A stretch of DNA of 64,000 nucleotides from Sporosarcina limicola (GTDB lineage Bacteria; Bacillota; Bacilli; Bacillales_A; Planococcaceae), in NCBI RefSeq assembly GCF_014873855.1, contig NZ_JADBEL010000001.1:62001-126000 (forward strand). Direction: 5' to 3'. Of the stretch, positions 54,377-63,648 are shown piece after piece. The position numbers and the translations under genes are program-made. Every line of letters starts with the position of its first letter. The stretch's first letter is position 1. The notes beneath the pieces are model-generated. The model made no database searches and had not been told where the DNA came from. It saw only the letters and a list, made by a program, of their open reading frames with translations.

Positions 54377-55032
54377 TCCACCATCATCCTCTTCATATAA
54401 CTCGCGACAGATTCCTTTGTTAGCAACTCTGGTAAACAAATATGACGCAGTGAACAGCTCTTGCAATGCTTTCCCGTTTTCACACGAGGTGTATGACGTC
54501 TTTGATAATAGTCATGCATACGTTTTGCTGTTTCCCTCACTTTGTTTTTTAATTCTTCCGTGATTTCTACTTCGACCCGCCGACGAATCTCATGGTAAAA
54601 GAGGTCACCCCGTGGAACTGGGCAATATAACATATCTTCTAAACATATTGCTTGTGCCACCAGTTGCAAAATATCCGACTGATCCTTTTTTGGTTTTCCG
54701 CGCTTATACTCTACTGGAATTGGCAAATACGTACCTTTTTCATTTTGTAAAGGTACACCATTTTCATCTTGATGAAATTCTACTACATCACAAATACCAG
54801 TCAAACCTAAATTTGAAGAATGAACTGGCAATCCCCGTACATATAACACGTCTTTTCGTTTCTCCCTGATAAAAGGGTCATCTGCTTTCTCATGCAGATG
54901 ACTCCCTTCTATTGTTAAAACATTTTCTTCCCATTCCTGTTCAATATGGATTAACGCCCATTGCCTTTCGCAGAATTGGAAATGTTGAATGCCTGACAGT
55001 AGCAGAAAATCTGATGCATCATAGCCCGTCAT
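54373..55032 (-). CDS. cas4: Cas4 RecB-like nuclease
   Basis: 219 residues. Nuclease residues are GICDVVEFH near residue 77 and PVEYKRGKPKKD near 105; the iron-sulfur cluster Cys are one near residue 27 (HFQFCERQW) and three near 190-200 (HCKSCSLRHICLPE). Cas4 trims pre-spacers and selects the PAM in type I-C. Overlaps cas7 and cas1. Confidence 0.96.
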   Translation of the reverse strand: MTGYDASDFLLLSGIQHFQFCERQWALIHIEQEWEENVLTIEGSHLHEKADDPFIREKRKDVLYVRGLPVHSSNLGLTGICDVVEFHQDENGVPLQNEKGTYLPIPVEYKRGKPKKDQSDILQLVAQAICLEDMLYCPVPRGDLFYHEIRRRVEVEITEELKNKVRETAKRMHDYYQRRHTPRVKTGKHCKSCSLRHICLPELLTKESVASYMKRMMVE

Positions 55033-55897
55033 ATTCTTTCACGGATAAGCCCTCAAGATTTTCTATTGTAATTGTATAATCATCTAACGAGTTTGGAAGT
55101 TTATTTTCATTATTCAATTCAATTTTAACTGAGCGATGTACTTTTGCTGAAGAGTATTGACCAAGCTTTGAATTATGCTCCCACCAAAATACTTTATTTA
55201 CTTCCATACTGCCATCCGGTCTTGCTGATGAAGAATCATTGGCAAAGAGAGTAATCAATGCTTGCTTTAGTTTTTTAGCATCTTCTTTTGAAAAACCCGT
55301 TTTCTCCGCTAATTGAGGGTTGATACTGCCACAAAAGACATACACACCAAAGTCAACACGATGCTTCATCCCCATAGTATCGGATGTCTTTTTACTTGGG
55401 TCCTTTGTATTTGTAGTTGAGTTCACACTCTTCGTAATTTGCATACTGGTAATATCAACGGGATCTACGCTTGTTGCTGCGTGAATTGAAACGGGACCAC
55501 GTACACCTACCGATACATCTTCCCCTTTAAATGCAAACACTTGCCCAAATGCTCTAACGTCATACCAAGCTTTACTCGCAGAAATCCCAACCAATTCTTC
55601 TTTATTCGGCTCTTTATTTTTCTTATCAAAATAAGGCGCGATAGCCTCATTTCCAAACACACGATCAGCAATACTACGATAACCATCTATACGATTTTCA
55701 TCAGACTGAACCAAGATGGCTTCCCCTTCGTCTTGTAAGCGGTTACGAAGCTTCCTTTTAATAGCTACATCTGATACTTCTCCATACCCTTCATAATCTT
55801 GACGCGGACGGTTTCCATTTAGTGGATCACCGTTCGGATTTGCTTTATCGACAGTAAATATGACAGCGAAGTCAACTTTGTTATTAATTGGTACCAT
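55019..55897 (-). CDS. cas7c: Cas7c (Csd2) crRNA-backbone protein
   Basis: About 292 residues from [19 protein letters not shown] is best spaced from the ATG at 55897. The family signature FTVDKANPNGDPLNGNRPRQ is near residue 15, and VRGPVSIHAATSVDPVDI near 137 is the RNA-binding thumb region. Multiple copies coat the crRNA in Cascade. Overlaps the cas8c end by 14 bases. Confidence 0.96.
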   Translation of the reverse strand: MVPINNKVDFAVIFTVDKANPNGDPLNGNRPRQDYEGYGEVSDVAIKRKLRNRLQDEGEAILVQSDENRIDGYRSIADRVFGNEAIAPYFDKKNKEPNKEELVGISASKAWYDVRAFGQVFAFKGEDVSVGVRGPVSIHAATSVDPVDITSMQITKSVNSTTNTKDPSKKTSDTMGMKHRVDFGVYVFCGSINPQLAEKTGFSKEDAKKLKQALITLFANDSSSARPDGSMEVNKVFWWEHNSKLGQYSSAKVHRSVKIELNNENKLPNSLDDYTITIENLEGLSVKEYDGL

Positions 55898-56267
55898 TTT
55901 CATTCTCCTCTTTCTGTTCTTGTTTTGTATATAAACTTCTGATTTGGCTGCTATAGCCTAGTAAAAACTGTGGACCTAGTGCATTGTTATTCATATCATT
56001 AAATTTAATATTATCTTCTATTTCCTGAAACAAATTAATATAGCGTTGACTAAATTTTGATGGTCGTATCTTATAGGGGTGAAGTTGTTTTTGAATTGTC
56101 ATCCAGACACGTGCGGGATGTTGAGTAAAAGCATTGAAATAACGCATTGCATTTGTCGCTCTCGGATCATTTTTCCTCTTTAATTCATTGGTCTCAAACA
56201 CTTCTGCTACACCTAACAAACGTCCAAATAAATAGTCACGAGATTGGTTTTCTAGATCTAATGCCAT
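55884..56267 (-). CDS. cas11c: Possible internally translated Cas11c small subunit
   Basis: Inside cas8c an ATG at 56267 ([10 protein letters not shown]) is preceded by AAGGAGGAGATTGAT, a strong ribosome site in the middle of a gene. The in-frame product would be about 127 residues of the helical C-terminus. Type I-C systems are known to make Cas11 from such an internal site. The sequence here shows the site; expression is inferred. Confidence 0.7.
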   Translation of the reverse strand: MALDLENQSRDYLFGRLLGVAEVFETNELKRKNDPRATNAMRYFNAFTQHPARVWMTIQKQLHPYKIRPSKFSQRYINLFQEIEDNIKFNDMNNNALGPQFLLGYSSQIRSLYTKQEQKEENENGTN

Positions 56268-57842
56268 ATCAATCTCCTCCTTTTCATATTGTTTTTTTAT
56301 CAGCGCACAGGCGATGTTTAGTGTGCGTTGCCATTCCCCTGTCGGATTGGATAAATCTTTGTTAAAACCCATTGGATTTTTTACCCGGCTAAATATTGTC
56401 ATGACAATATCTTTTGGAATTACCGCACGGTCAACAATGCAAGGTAGCAGGCGGGTATAGAGCTCTTTCTTCACTTTTTCATCTGCCCGTTCTCCGTAAA
56501 CCGATTCAACAATATGATAGGTCGAAGGTGTTCCTACATAGCTCACCGTCTTCTTATTAACAGCATCATAATAACTTTGATGCCATTTACATGTATCATG
56601 CCAATGAGATAATCTGTCTAAAAAGAGCCGACTGTCCAACTCCTGGTAATAAACAATCGCCAATCTTCCTGTTGTTGCCGCATCAACAGCCATCACGATA
56701 ATATGGTCAATACCTTCAATTTCAAAGTTATGTTTCTTTCCTTTAAACGCTTGTTGGACTTGTTCGGCGATCACAAGATTCGTATATTCTTTTTCATTCT
56801 CAACCATCCCTATTCCTGTCATTAAACCCATTGGGTCATTATATATATCCAACGTTCCTTTAAACGGTTGAACAACAGCAGGATTTTCAACACCGAACGT
56901 TATGAAATTTCGTGTGTCCGAACGATAACCTTGACGCTGAATGAGCCAACGCATTGCACTATGTGCTTTTTGTGAAATATCATAACCAATTTGTACGGCC
57001 TGGTTTGGTTTATCAAAACGACCACGATATGTAAATCCTGTATTGTCATTTGACGAAATTAGCTTTGACATATCGCCCGCATTTCTTAAACGTGAACCAT
57101 GACGCTCTGTAAGAGGTATCGTTTGTCCAGTTACATAGCAAAGTCCAACTTCCGCTTCCTTATCCATTTTATTGGCGAGGTATTGCTGAAATGCCTTAAA
57201 TAATTCCTTGTCTTCCCAGACGACAGGATCATTCGACGTTTCGCTTAAAATGGTGAAACGAACGAGTGCCTCACTGCTATCTCCGGTTACGACTTTATAA
57301 ATCTCTGGTTTTTCAATTCCATACTTTTTATCATCTTGCTTCGTCCATTTTTCAACCAACTTGCCGTTTCCATCCACAAACAATATTTTTTCCGCGATGA
57401 GGTCCTCAATTACTGTGCCTTTTTTTACGTAGTTATAAATGTGCTCTACTTTCCGATGAGTAAATTCGCTCGTTGCCCACCCCTTCATTTGATCGATATA
57501 TTGTGGAAAGTTGGCAGAACGCTTCTCCTCTCCGCCGTATTTTAAGTAGTCTCCCGCGACATAAAATAATTTATCGTGTAAGAAATAGGCAGCTACTTTG
57601 GAACCAGCACGGTTAGCAGAATCCAATGTTGCCGGTAAAATCGTTCGCGCTTCATCTTTTGATACTACCCTAGCTTTAAAGAAATTTCCTTCACGGTCTA
57701 ATAGCACCTCAATTTGTGCACTTTGTGTAACATGGGATACTGGTAACAATGTAAAACGTTGACCTTCTCCACGTGATTCAAATTCACCAACTACATCGCT
57801 ATTATTTTCATACACATCATACAATCGCTTCATCCAACTCAT
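55884..57842 (-). CDS. cas8c: Cas8c (Csd1) large subunit
   Basis: 652 residues. Typical csd1 pieces: [14 protein letters not shown] at the N-terminus, [26 protein letters not shown] near residue 235 (kept short here to its core), [13 protein letters not shown] near 295 and the C-terminal helical small-subunit-like domain. An internal Cas11 start, known in type I-C, is plausible near 56267 where an AGGAGG precedes [17 protein letters not shown]. It recognises the PAM in target DNA. Overlaps cas5 by four bases. Confidence 0.96.
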   Translation of the reverse strand: MSWMKRLYDVYENNSDVVGEFESRGEGQRFTLLPVSHVTQSAQIEVLLDREGNFFKARVVSKDEARTILPATLDSANRAGSKVAAYFLHDKLFYVAGDYLKYGGEEKRSANFPQYIDQMKGWATSEFTHRKVEHIYNYVKKGTVIEDLIAEKILFVDGNGKLVEKWTKQDDKKYGIEKPEIYKVVTGDSSEALVRFTILSETSNDPVVWEDKELFKAFQQYLANKMDKEAEVGLCYVTGQTIPLTERHGSRLRNAGDMSKLISSNDNTGFTYRGRFDKPNQAVQIGYDISQKAHSAMRWLIQRQGYRSDTRNFITFGVENPAVVQPFKGTLDIYNDPMGLMTGIGMVENEKEYTNLVIAEQVQQAFKGKKHNFEIEGIDHIIVMAVDAATTGRLAIVYYQELDSRLFLDRLSHWHDTCKWHQSYYDAVNKKTVSYVGTPSTYHIVESVYGERADEKVKKELYTRLLPCIVDRAVIPKDIVMTIFSRVKNPMGFNKDLSNPTGEWQRTLNIACALIKKQYEKEEIDMALDLENQSRDYLFGRLLGVAEVFETNELKRKNDPRATNAMRYFNAFTQHPARVWMTIQKQLHPYKIRPSKFSQRYINLFQEIEDNIKFNDMNNNALGPQFLLGYSSQIRSLYTKQEQKEENENGTN

Positions 57843-58570
57843 TTTTTCACCTCCACCGGAAATATTTCACTATACTCTTCTTCCACGGTTTTAAAGTTTT
57901 CACCAGCTATAAACACTTTTGGCTCTTTACTCTTAATTGGACGAACGAGTGTACAGTCCTCTGGACGAATAAATTGGATGATACCATTTTTCATGACAGG
58001 TGTTTTCCAAATTCTCGCTTCTAACTCATTTTCTCCAGTTTCATCTGGATAATTAAACCCGTGGAACATCGGCCCAAAGCCAATCTCTCCATATTCATCG
58101 TAAAAGCCTTCCCCACTGTTAAACTCACAAGCCTCAACATATCCCTGACATTCTCGACTTCCCAGATAAATATCACGTCGTCCTCCGCGGTTTACCGAAC
58201 GCTTCGCAACATTATGGTGCTTGTGCTCGTTGCGGTCATATGCTAGATCCTCGCGATGCTCATTAAACTCGAAGTGAGCACGTACCTGATATGCTGGATT
58301 TCTCAAGTAAGTGTAATATGCCAATTCATTTGTAGAACTATGGTATTTCGTTGGACGCAAACCTTTCACTTCTGTTTGTATCGGGTTCATTATTCTAACC
58401 TCATCGATATACCAAATTAACGTTGGCTTCCAATACACCGATTCAACGATACCTTTTAGCGCTTGATAGGTTGGAATTTGATATGTGAACTTCTCTCCGC
58501 CAATTTTAGTAATTGGATCTGTAAAAAGACCATATTTAGCGTGAACAATAAATTCAATTTGATTTCTCAC
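57839..58570 (-). CDS. cas5c: Cas5c (Cas5d) pre-crRNA processing endonuclease
   Basis: 243 residues. N-terminal ferredoxin-like RAMP fold ([20 protein letters not shown], then [20 protein letters not shown]) and C-terminal glycine loops ([16 protein letters not shown] near residue 130). In type I-C, which lacks Cas6, Cas5 cuts the repeat hairpin. Catalytic Tyr, Lys and His candidates are present in the N-terminal third. Lies 15 bases after cas3. Confidence 0.95.
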   Translation of the reverse strand: MRNQIEFIVHAKYGLFTDPITKIGGEKFTYQIPTYQALKGIVESVYWKPTLIWYIDEVRIMNPIQTEVKGLRPTKYHSSTNELAYYTYLRNPAYQVRAHFEFNEHREDLAYDRNEHKHHNVAKRSVNRGGRRDIYLGSRECQGYVEACEFNSGEGFYDEYGEIGFGPMFHGFNYPDETGENELEARIWKTPVMKNGIIQFIRPEDCTLVRPIKSKEPKVFIAGENFKTVEEEYSEIFPVEVKK

Positions 58571-58585
58571 AATCTCTCACCTCCT

Positions 58586-61027
58586 TTAAAAAATTGAGTG
58601 ATTTAACTTTCCTTCTCCTTCTACTTCCAAGCCATACTCCTTATGGTATCCTCCATCCCTTAAAGCGTATATGGAATCATTATAGAGCGATGTGATTAAC
58701 CCTTCCGATGCCAAGTCTTGCAATGTATGGCGATATACATTCACACTATATTGCTGTGCTTTCTTCAAATATTCATTGAGCTTATCATAATCATGAATAT
58801 CTTCATTTAAATTATTAATCAATTCTTTTCCTTCACCATATGGAACCAATATCGCTGTTGTTGGCGCCTCGATTACTTCGAAATGAGACTCTAGCGTCTT
58901 GTACATCGAACACATCAAAGTTTTGGGACTCTCTTTTGGAATTGCAACAACATATTTAGGACTACGATCTAACAATTCAATAAGCTCCACGTTAAGTTTC
59001 GAGTCTGTCATTTTAATCTTTCGGCCTGCCTTGTTTAAATAGAAATCAAAATACGTTTGGATTGCCGCTGGACTTAACAAATCCTTAGCTAGCTCACTAC
59101 GACTAAGAATATCTTCTTCGGTCACTTCTTGCCCAAGTGCAATTTCCGGCAATTTTGATAGCGCTTCATCCTTGGCACGTATAATATAAACAATTCCCTT
59201 TTCTCTTTCGGCATTCCGATTGCATCGGCCAGCCGCCTGTGCAATCGAATCTAGTCCAGCAAGTGATCGAATGACGCATTCAAAACTGATGTCTACGCCG
59301 GCTTCAATCAATTGTGTACTTATACAAATCACTTTTTCTTTGGGCGATTTAAGCTTCTCTTTCACCATCTTTAATATATCCTTCCGATGCTGTGGACACA
59401 TGGATGTGCTTAAATGATAAACTGAATAACCTTGTGTTTCCTTCAATTGCTGATATACATTTAACACTGCTTTTTTCGTGTTCAAAATAATGAGCAAAGA
59501 CCGCTTCTCTTTTAGTTCATCAACTGCAAAACCGCTAATTTCCTCAGCTGTCCACCCTTCATCCTCTACCTTACTTTCGATATTTACCCGTTCAAACGCT
59601 TTCACAACATCTGGTAGATACTTCACCATTTCCGCATTTTTATCCATTAGAAGTGGATAAGACGTTTTTGTAAGCGATGGTTGCGTCGCCGTACAAAGGA
59701 TGATGCTGCTCTTCCCAAAGTGATGTAAGAAATTCACCGCACTATTGAATAAAGGAATATGCTTAACCGGTACGGACTGGACCTCATCGAAAATCACAAT
59801 CGCATTTGTGAGATTATGTAACCTTCGCGCCTTACGCGTACCTTTTGCATAAAATGTATCTAAAAATTGGACCATTGTCGTAAAAATAATTGGATGATCC
59901 CAGTTATCTCGGGCAAGCTGCATCTTTTTTTGAGCTGTTTGTCGATAATAATCAGACCCATCCTCACTTGCTGCATCATCGATCACATTTGAATGGTGTT
60001 CTAATACCAACTCTTCATTTTTAATAATCTTCCGGACCGCATCCGCATTTTGCTCTATTATCGTTGTGTATGGTACGACATAAATTATTCGGTCTTTCTT
60101 TTTCATTTGAGCATGCTTTAACGCATATCGTAAACTCGCATACGTTTTTCCCCCACCCGTTGGAATTGACAATTGATAAATCGATGAGGCTTCTCCCGCT
60201 AAGCGGTCACACTGTTCAGACATCTCAGCACGTAGTTTATTAATTGGCTTTGATGCATTCGGACCTGCCGCCCATTCTTCCAACTGATCTATCAAATGAT
60301 CATAACTCTCTTTAAAAAAGGCTTGGTTTGATTGGTATAAATCTGTTGTATCCTCTTCATCAAATCTACGGGAATCTGTTCGGTCTGCATCAATAAGACA
60401 ACTGAAAACATACTTCATTACTAAACTAAAAAAAATAAATTGGGAAGTCTTCTCTTTATTCTTCTCATTTGGGTAATTCTTCAAAAGTTGCTGTAAGCAT
60501 AGGAAAAACGCTTTCATTTCTTCTAATGAAGCTTCAAAGAGCTTCTCTACTTTTTCTTTATTACCTGAGATACTAAAAAACTCTTTTTGTACTTCCCCGT
60601 AATAAGGCAGGTCTTCCCTACACACTCTTCTAAAAAAATCAGATTGACTTCCATCAGGCTGTATAAAGTTTTGTAGGCCGGAGTGATGGGATAAAATAAC
60701 CATTCCTACAATTTCAACAACAAAGTTAGAAACTACATCGGGCTGAGTTTTTGGTACTTCAACATAATAAGTTTCGTATAAATATTTTGCTCCAGCAGTC
60801 GAATGATCGATTCTTTCTAATGACTCACCTGTCTCTTTTACCGCATTCTCAATATAAGTACTAAAGGCCTTCGTATTCTTACCCATATCATGTAAAAAAC
60901 CGGAGAGTTCAGCCATCGACGAAAAACCTGCTTTTTCTCCAAATTTTTTCGCAAGTAATGAAACTGATATTAAATGATCTTGAACTTTTTGGATTTTAAA
61001 ATCAGACTTTCTCATATGAGCAATCAT
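58586..61027 (-). CDS. cas3: Cas3 HD nuclease-helicase
   Basis: About 813 residues from the ATG at 61027, eight bases behind AAAGGAG; the frame extends two codons. HD nuclease residues are HLISVSLLAKKF, FLHDMGKNTKAF near residue 46 and LSHHSGLQNF near 115. The helicase has Walker A IPTGGGKTYAS near 288, the DEVQ form of the DEAH box (IVIFDEVQSVP) near 418 and motif VI QAAGRCNRNAE near 605. All catalytic residues look intact. First gene of the cas operon; a TATAAT lies about 70 bases upstream. Confidence 0.96.
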   Translation of the reverse strand: MIAHMRKSDFKIQKVQDHLISVSLLAKKFGEKAGFSSMAELSGFLHDMGKNTKAFSTYIENAVKETGESLERIDHSTAGAKYLYETYYVEVPKTQPDVVSNFVVEIVGMVILSHHSGLQNFIQPDGSQSDFFRRVCREDLPYYGEVQKEFFSISGNKEKVEKLFEASLEEMKAFFLCLQQLLKNYPNEKNKEKTSQFIFFSLVMKYVFSCLIDADRTDSRRFDEEDTTDLYQSNQAFFKESYDHLIDQLEEWAAGPNASKPINKLRAEMSEQCDRLAGEASSIYQLSIPTGGGKTYASLRYALKHAQMKKKDRIIYVVPYTTIIEQNADAVRKIIKNEELVLEHHSNVIDDAASEDGSDYYRQTAQKKMQLARDNWDHPIIFTTMVQFLDTFYAKGTRKARRLHNLTNAIVIFDEVQSVPVKHIPLFNSAVNFLHHFGKSSIILCTATQPSLTKTSYPLLMDKNAEMVKYLPDVVKAFERVNIESKVEDEGWTAEEISGFAVDELKEKRSLLIILNTKKAVLNVYQQLKETQGYSVYHLSTSMCPQHRKDILKMVKEKLKSPKEKVICISTQLIEAGVDISFECVIRSLAGLDSIAQAAGRCNRNAEREKGIVYIIRAKDEALSKLPEIALGQEVTEEDILSRSELAKDLLSPAAIQTYFDFYLNKAGRKIKMTDSKLNVELIELLDRSPKYVVAIPKESPKTLMCSMYKTLESHFEVIEAPTTAILVPYGEGKELINNLNEDIHDYDKLNEYLKKAQQYSVNVYRHTLQDLASEGLITSLYNDSIYALRDGGYHKEYGLEVEGEGKLNHSIF

Positions 61028-61209
61028 AAGCACATCTCCTTTTTAGAGTGATCACAATACTATAGTACCAAATAGTTTCATTAAAAACATAATTTAGTCG
61101 AAATATTATAGATGATTTATTCTTCAATCTAATTGTCAATAACTGATACTGTACCAGGAATCCGAACAATTCAAATGGGGACTTTATCAATTTCCGATTG
61201 CAAAGCTAC

Positions 61210-61335
61210 CTAAATTCGATTAACTTGAAAGGCCAAACGACCCTCAAAAACTGTCAGAACAAGTTCCCTCGTCATTTCAATCATTCCATAACCAACCAAG
61301 GATTCGACAGGAAACTTGTTACGGCGCTTTTCCAT
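61210..61335 (-). pseudogene. Truncated IS3-type orfB fragment
   Basis: A 41-codon frame starting MEKRRNKFPVES resembles the beginning of IS3-family OrfB (HRxEFPVExM), then departs from it and stops at 61210. The catalytic DDE part is missing. It follows the orfA frame by 11 bases, so an IS3 copy was cut here, about 180 bases in front of cas3. Confidence 0.5.
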
Positions 61336-61346
61336 TTATTCATAAA

Positions 61347-61637
61347 TCACTTCTGTTTTTTGGCGAAGATGCACATAGCCTTTTTTAGTATTGAGTTTTC
61401 TTCTTCAAGATTACGAATTCTTTTCTGTAGCCCTTGCACGGTTTTATCTTCAGGTGCTTTATGGCCGCTATCTATAAAGCTTCCATCATTCTGGTCTTCG
61501 TTGTATTTTTTCATCCAGTTATAAAGCGTTTGATTGCCAATATCCAACACTACCGCTATTTGAGCAACAGGCTTTCCAGTTACAATTACTAATTTGACTG
61601 CAAGCATTTTAAATTCTCCACCATACTTTTTCCCCAT
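61347..61637 (-). CDS. IS3-family transposase OrfA
   Basis: 96 residues from MGKKYGGEFK. Helix-turn-helix (PVAQIAVVLDIGNQTLYNWMKK) and a C-terminal leucine-zipper-like helix (LEEENSILKKAMCIFAKK) are the normal parts of OrfA. Without a functional OrfB the element cannot move alone. An upstream ATG at 61652 is an alternative. Confidence 0.85.
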   Translation of the reverse strand: MGKKYGGEFKMLAVKLVIVTGKPVAQIAVVLDIGNQTLYNWMKKYNEDQNDGSFIDSGHKAPEDKTVQGLQKRIRNLEEENSILKKAMCIFAKKQK

Positions 61638-61785
61638 GATTCTACACTTCACTCAATTGACTTTTTTATTATGAACTCTTAAGCCAGCTAGCCTTATTTT
61701 ATTATCATATTTCACTTCTAAGTTCTATTAAACTAATAACTTCATATTATCCATTGTAGTCTAAAAAGTCAATTCACTCGTCCAA

Positions 61786-61885
61786 ACAAAAAAACAGACC
61801 CAATTACTTTAAAAGTAATTGGGCCTGTTCCCATCCACGTTAAATAGCACTTATTTTCAATCCACGCACCTAAACAAAGCGCGAC
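61786..61885 (-). ncRNA. Candidate stand-alone crRNA-like RNA (solitary CRISPR repeat)
   Basis: Read leftward, 61885-61854 is a variant of the array repeat: 24 of 32 bases agree, including GTCGC at the start and GTGCGTGGATTGAAA at the end. All seven stem pairs are kept: four unchanged, two as G.U, and C9-G15 exchanged for U9-A15. About 24 bases of spacer-like sequence follow, then a strong terminator. The promoter -10 ends six bases before the repeat, so the RNA would start at its first G and be about 100 nt. The orientation is the same as the main array's transcript. This is the architecture of small crRNA-like regulators known near other type I systems; no target was found in the cas3 leader. 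Confidence 0.6.
61789..61829 (-). terminator. Terminator of the solitary crRNA-like element
   Basis: An 18-bp stem with AAAGTAATTGGG in one arm. The single non-complementary pair is G.U if read leftward but A-C if read rightward, so the RNA hairpin is better on the minus strand; seven U then follow leftward. Confidence 0.88.
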
Positions 61886-61891
61886 AGAAAA

Positions 61892-61900
61892 ATTATAGCA
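61892..61900 (-). promoter_or_regulatory. Extended -10 promoter of the crRNA-like element
   Basis: Leftward ATGCTATAAT contains a consensus TATAAT (61897-61892) with the TGN extension. The -35 is poor. A start six to seven bases downstream falls on the first base of the repeat. Confidence 0.65.
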
Positions 61901-61979
61901 TATTACATCACTTTAGACTAAGGCTATATAAATCGGGTTAAGCAGTTATTAACTCTTACACGGCATTAATTTCAGGGTA

Positions 61980-62126
61980 CTAAGACTTTGATGATATAAC
62001 ATCACTCCATAACTTCCCGTTCCAATAAAAATAGCCATCTAAGTAAAAAGACCCAATAAGATTCCCCAACACATTTATAATTCCAACCGTTATCCCATAA
62101 CCAACATCCGCCAAATACGCACCCGT
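61980..62126 (-). pseudogene. Remnant of a hydrophobic-protein gene
   Basis: A 48-codon open stretch lacking an ATG reads GAYLADVGYGITVGIINVLG and then NLIGSFYLDGYFYWNGKLW. The glycine-rich, membrane-like composition suggests the end of a small membrane protein. I do not recognise the family. Between it and the IS there is only AT-rich sequence. Confidence 0.3.
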
Positions 62127-62280
62127 CTAAATGGAATCCTTGCCGGGTTTATATATAAGGCACGCTAAAAGAAATAACAAGTCAGTATACATATAACACC
62201 TATTTGCTATAAAAAAGGAACAGTAGTAATTTTACTCTCACTACATAATATCCACTATTATACTAAAGTGGGGACCAATC

Positions 62281-63648
62281 AGAGAAAAAACCTTAAAAAG
62301 CACATAGCTTCCCCTTACCCCAAAATCAATTCCCTATACTTTTATTTCCATTTCAAACACCCCTTTACACCTTACCGGATCTATCGTAACGTACCATTTT
62401 TCTATCCCTAATTTGCGCTCGATAACTTCTTCATACGCTGCCATAATCTTTTTCCCTACTTTTACGCCTGTTTCATACACTTTATCTGTAAATGTTACAC
62501 AAGGATTCTTTCCTTTCCAAGTCATACTCAGCGCATAACCTAGCACGGCTTCGTGTGTATCCAAAATAGCCCCGTTCCAATGTTGTTCCAGGCAACCCCA
62601 AACCCGCTCAATTGGGTTATATTTACTGTGATAAGGTGGATAATAAGCTAAAATGACTGTCACATGATAAGTTACCGAAAACTCGATAATTCTTTTCATA
62701 CACTGCGTTCGCCGGCTACTATTTTCGGGTCCGTTATCTGCATTGATGATAAGCGTATCATGGGATTGATTCTTATTTTTAAGCCAATAAGCCTTTATAC
62801 AATCAACCATAAAATCCGCCGTGGCTTTCGTTTTTGTAAATGTTAATTCAACATGACCCGTATTGACATCCAGTATTCCGAATGGAGTTACATAATCAGT
62901 CCCGAAATCATGATCGTTCGCTTTCACACAAAGCCGATTCTTCCCACCTCTTGAAAAGTTTCCAATCTTTACGCGGTCTTTCGTATCAATCGAGATGTGC
63001 ATCACATTACTTTTTCCTTTATGTTCATCTTTGATATCATCAACGTTTAGAAAGATTACGTCCGTTTCATCTATCCTCTTTAAGGGTTTTGTTTTCATCA
63101 CTTTCTTCAGCTGATAGCCAAGGTCATTTACGATTGTATTCAACGTTTGATTGGTTGGTAACTGATCGCACTGGTATCCCTTTTGTTCGATAAGCTGCTT
63201 TCGTATTTCTGTCACAGTTAGCCTTGTGAAAAGCCTTGTTGTTTTAAAATCTGGATCTGTTTGACTTTGGGAATCCACGATGGCTATTATATCCGTTGTT
63301 AAATTGGGGAGAAGTACTACTGTTTTTTTACGTCCTCTGGCACAAAAGGCATCCTCACAAGCGAATCCTGATTGTAATTCCTTTTGCCCTTTTCCAATGG
63401 TATCCCGACCAACATTAAATAATTTGGCAACCATGGACTGACCGCCGATACCATGAGCCTCAGCGATTTTAGCTAGCGTGATACGTTTTTCGGAGCCTTT
63501 CAGTTTAAGTATGCTTTCTATAAAAATATCTTTGTATTTACCTAAAATTGCGTGTATCATATAATCAGTACCCCTTGTTATGTTATTTTGTTTTGTTTGT
63601 CCTTAACAATTAAAACATAATCCAAGGGGTATTTCTGGTTTTTTCTCT
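62281..63648 (-). mobile_element. ISAzo13-like insertion sequence
   Basis: AGAGAAAAAACC at 62281-62292 is matched exactly inverted at 63637-63648, with further partial agreement inward. The pair encloses a single full-length transposase gene. Target-site duplication is not evident in the few bases on either side. Confidence 0.75.
62334..63560 (-). CDS. ISAzo13-family transposase
   Basis: 408 residues. N-terminal helix-turn-helix region (KGSEKRITLAKIAEAHGIGG, FNVGRDTIGKGQKEL) and DDE core: VDDIKDEHKG, HVELTFTKTKATADF, INADNGPENSSRRTQ and YYPPYHSKYNPIERVWGCLE. The order and spacing fit the ISAzo13 family. No frameshift or stop is seen, so the enzyme could be active. Confidence 0.85.
   Translation of the reverse strand: MIHAILGKYKDIFIESILKLKGSEKRITLAKIAEAHGIGGQSMVAKLFNVGRDTIGKGQKELQSGFACEDAFCARGRKKTVVLLPNLTTDIIAIVDSQSQTDPDFKTTRLFTRLTVTEIRKQLIEQKGYQCDQLPTNQTLNTIVNDLGYQLKKVMKTKPLKRIDETDVIFLNVDDIKDEHKGKSNVMHISIDTKDRVKIGNFSRGGKNRLCVKANDHDFGTDYVTPFGILDVNTGHVELTFTKTKATADFMVDCIKAYWLKNKNQSHDTLIINADNGPENSSRRTQCMKRIIEFSVTYHVTVILAYYPPYHSKYNPIERVWGCLEQHWNGAILDTHEAVLGYALSMTWKGKNPCVTFTDKVYETGVKVGKKIMAAYEEVIERKLGIEKWYVTIDPVRCKGVFEMEIKV

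Noticed and set aside
61085..61150. TTGACA upstream of the TATAAT in front of cas3 as a standard promoter
   Set aside because: The spacing is about 23 bases, too long for sigma-A; only the -10 is supported.
61786..61853. Match between the spacer-like part of the solitary element and the cas3 promoter
   Set aside because: I compared TTC-flanked sites on both strands of 61030-61200 and found no seed match. A 9-base match near 13655 has no PAM and is likely chance.
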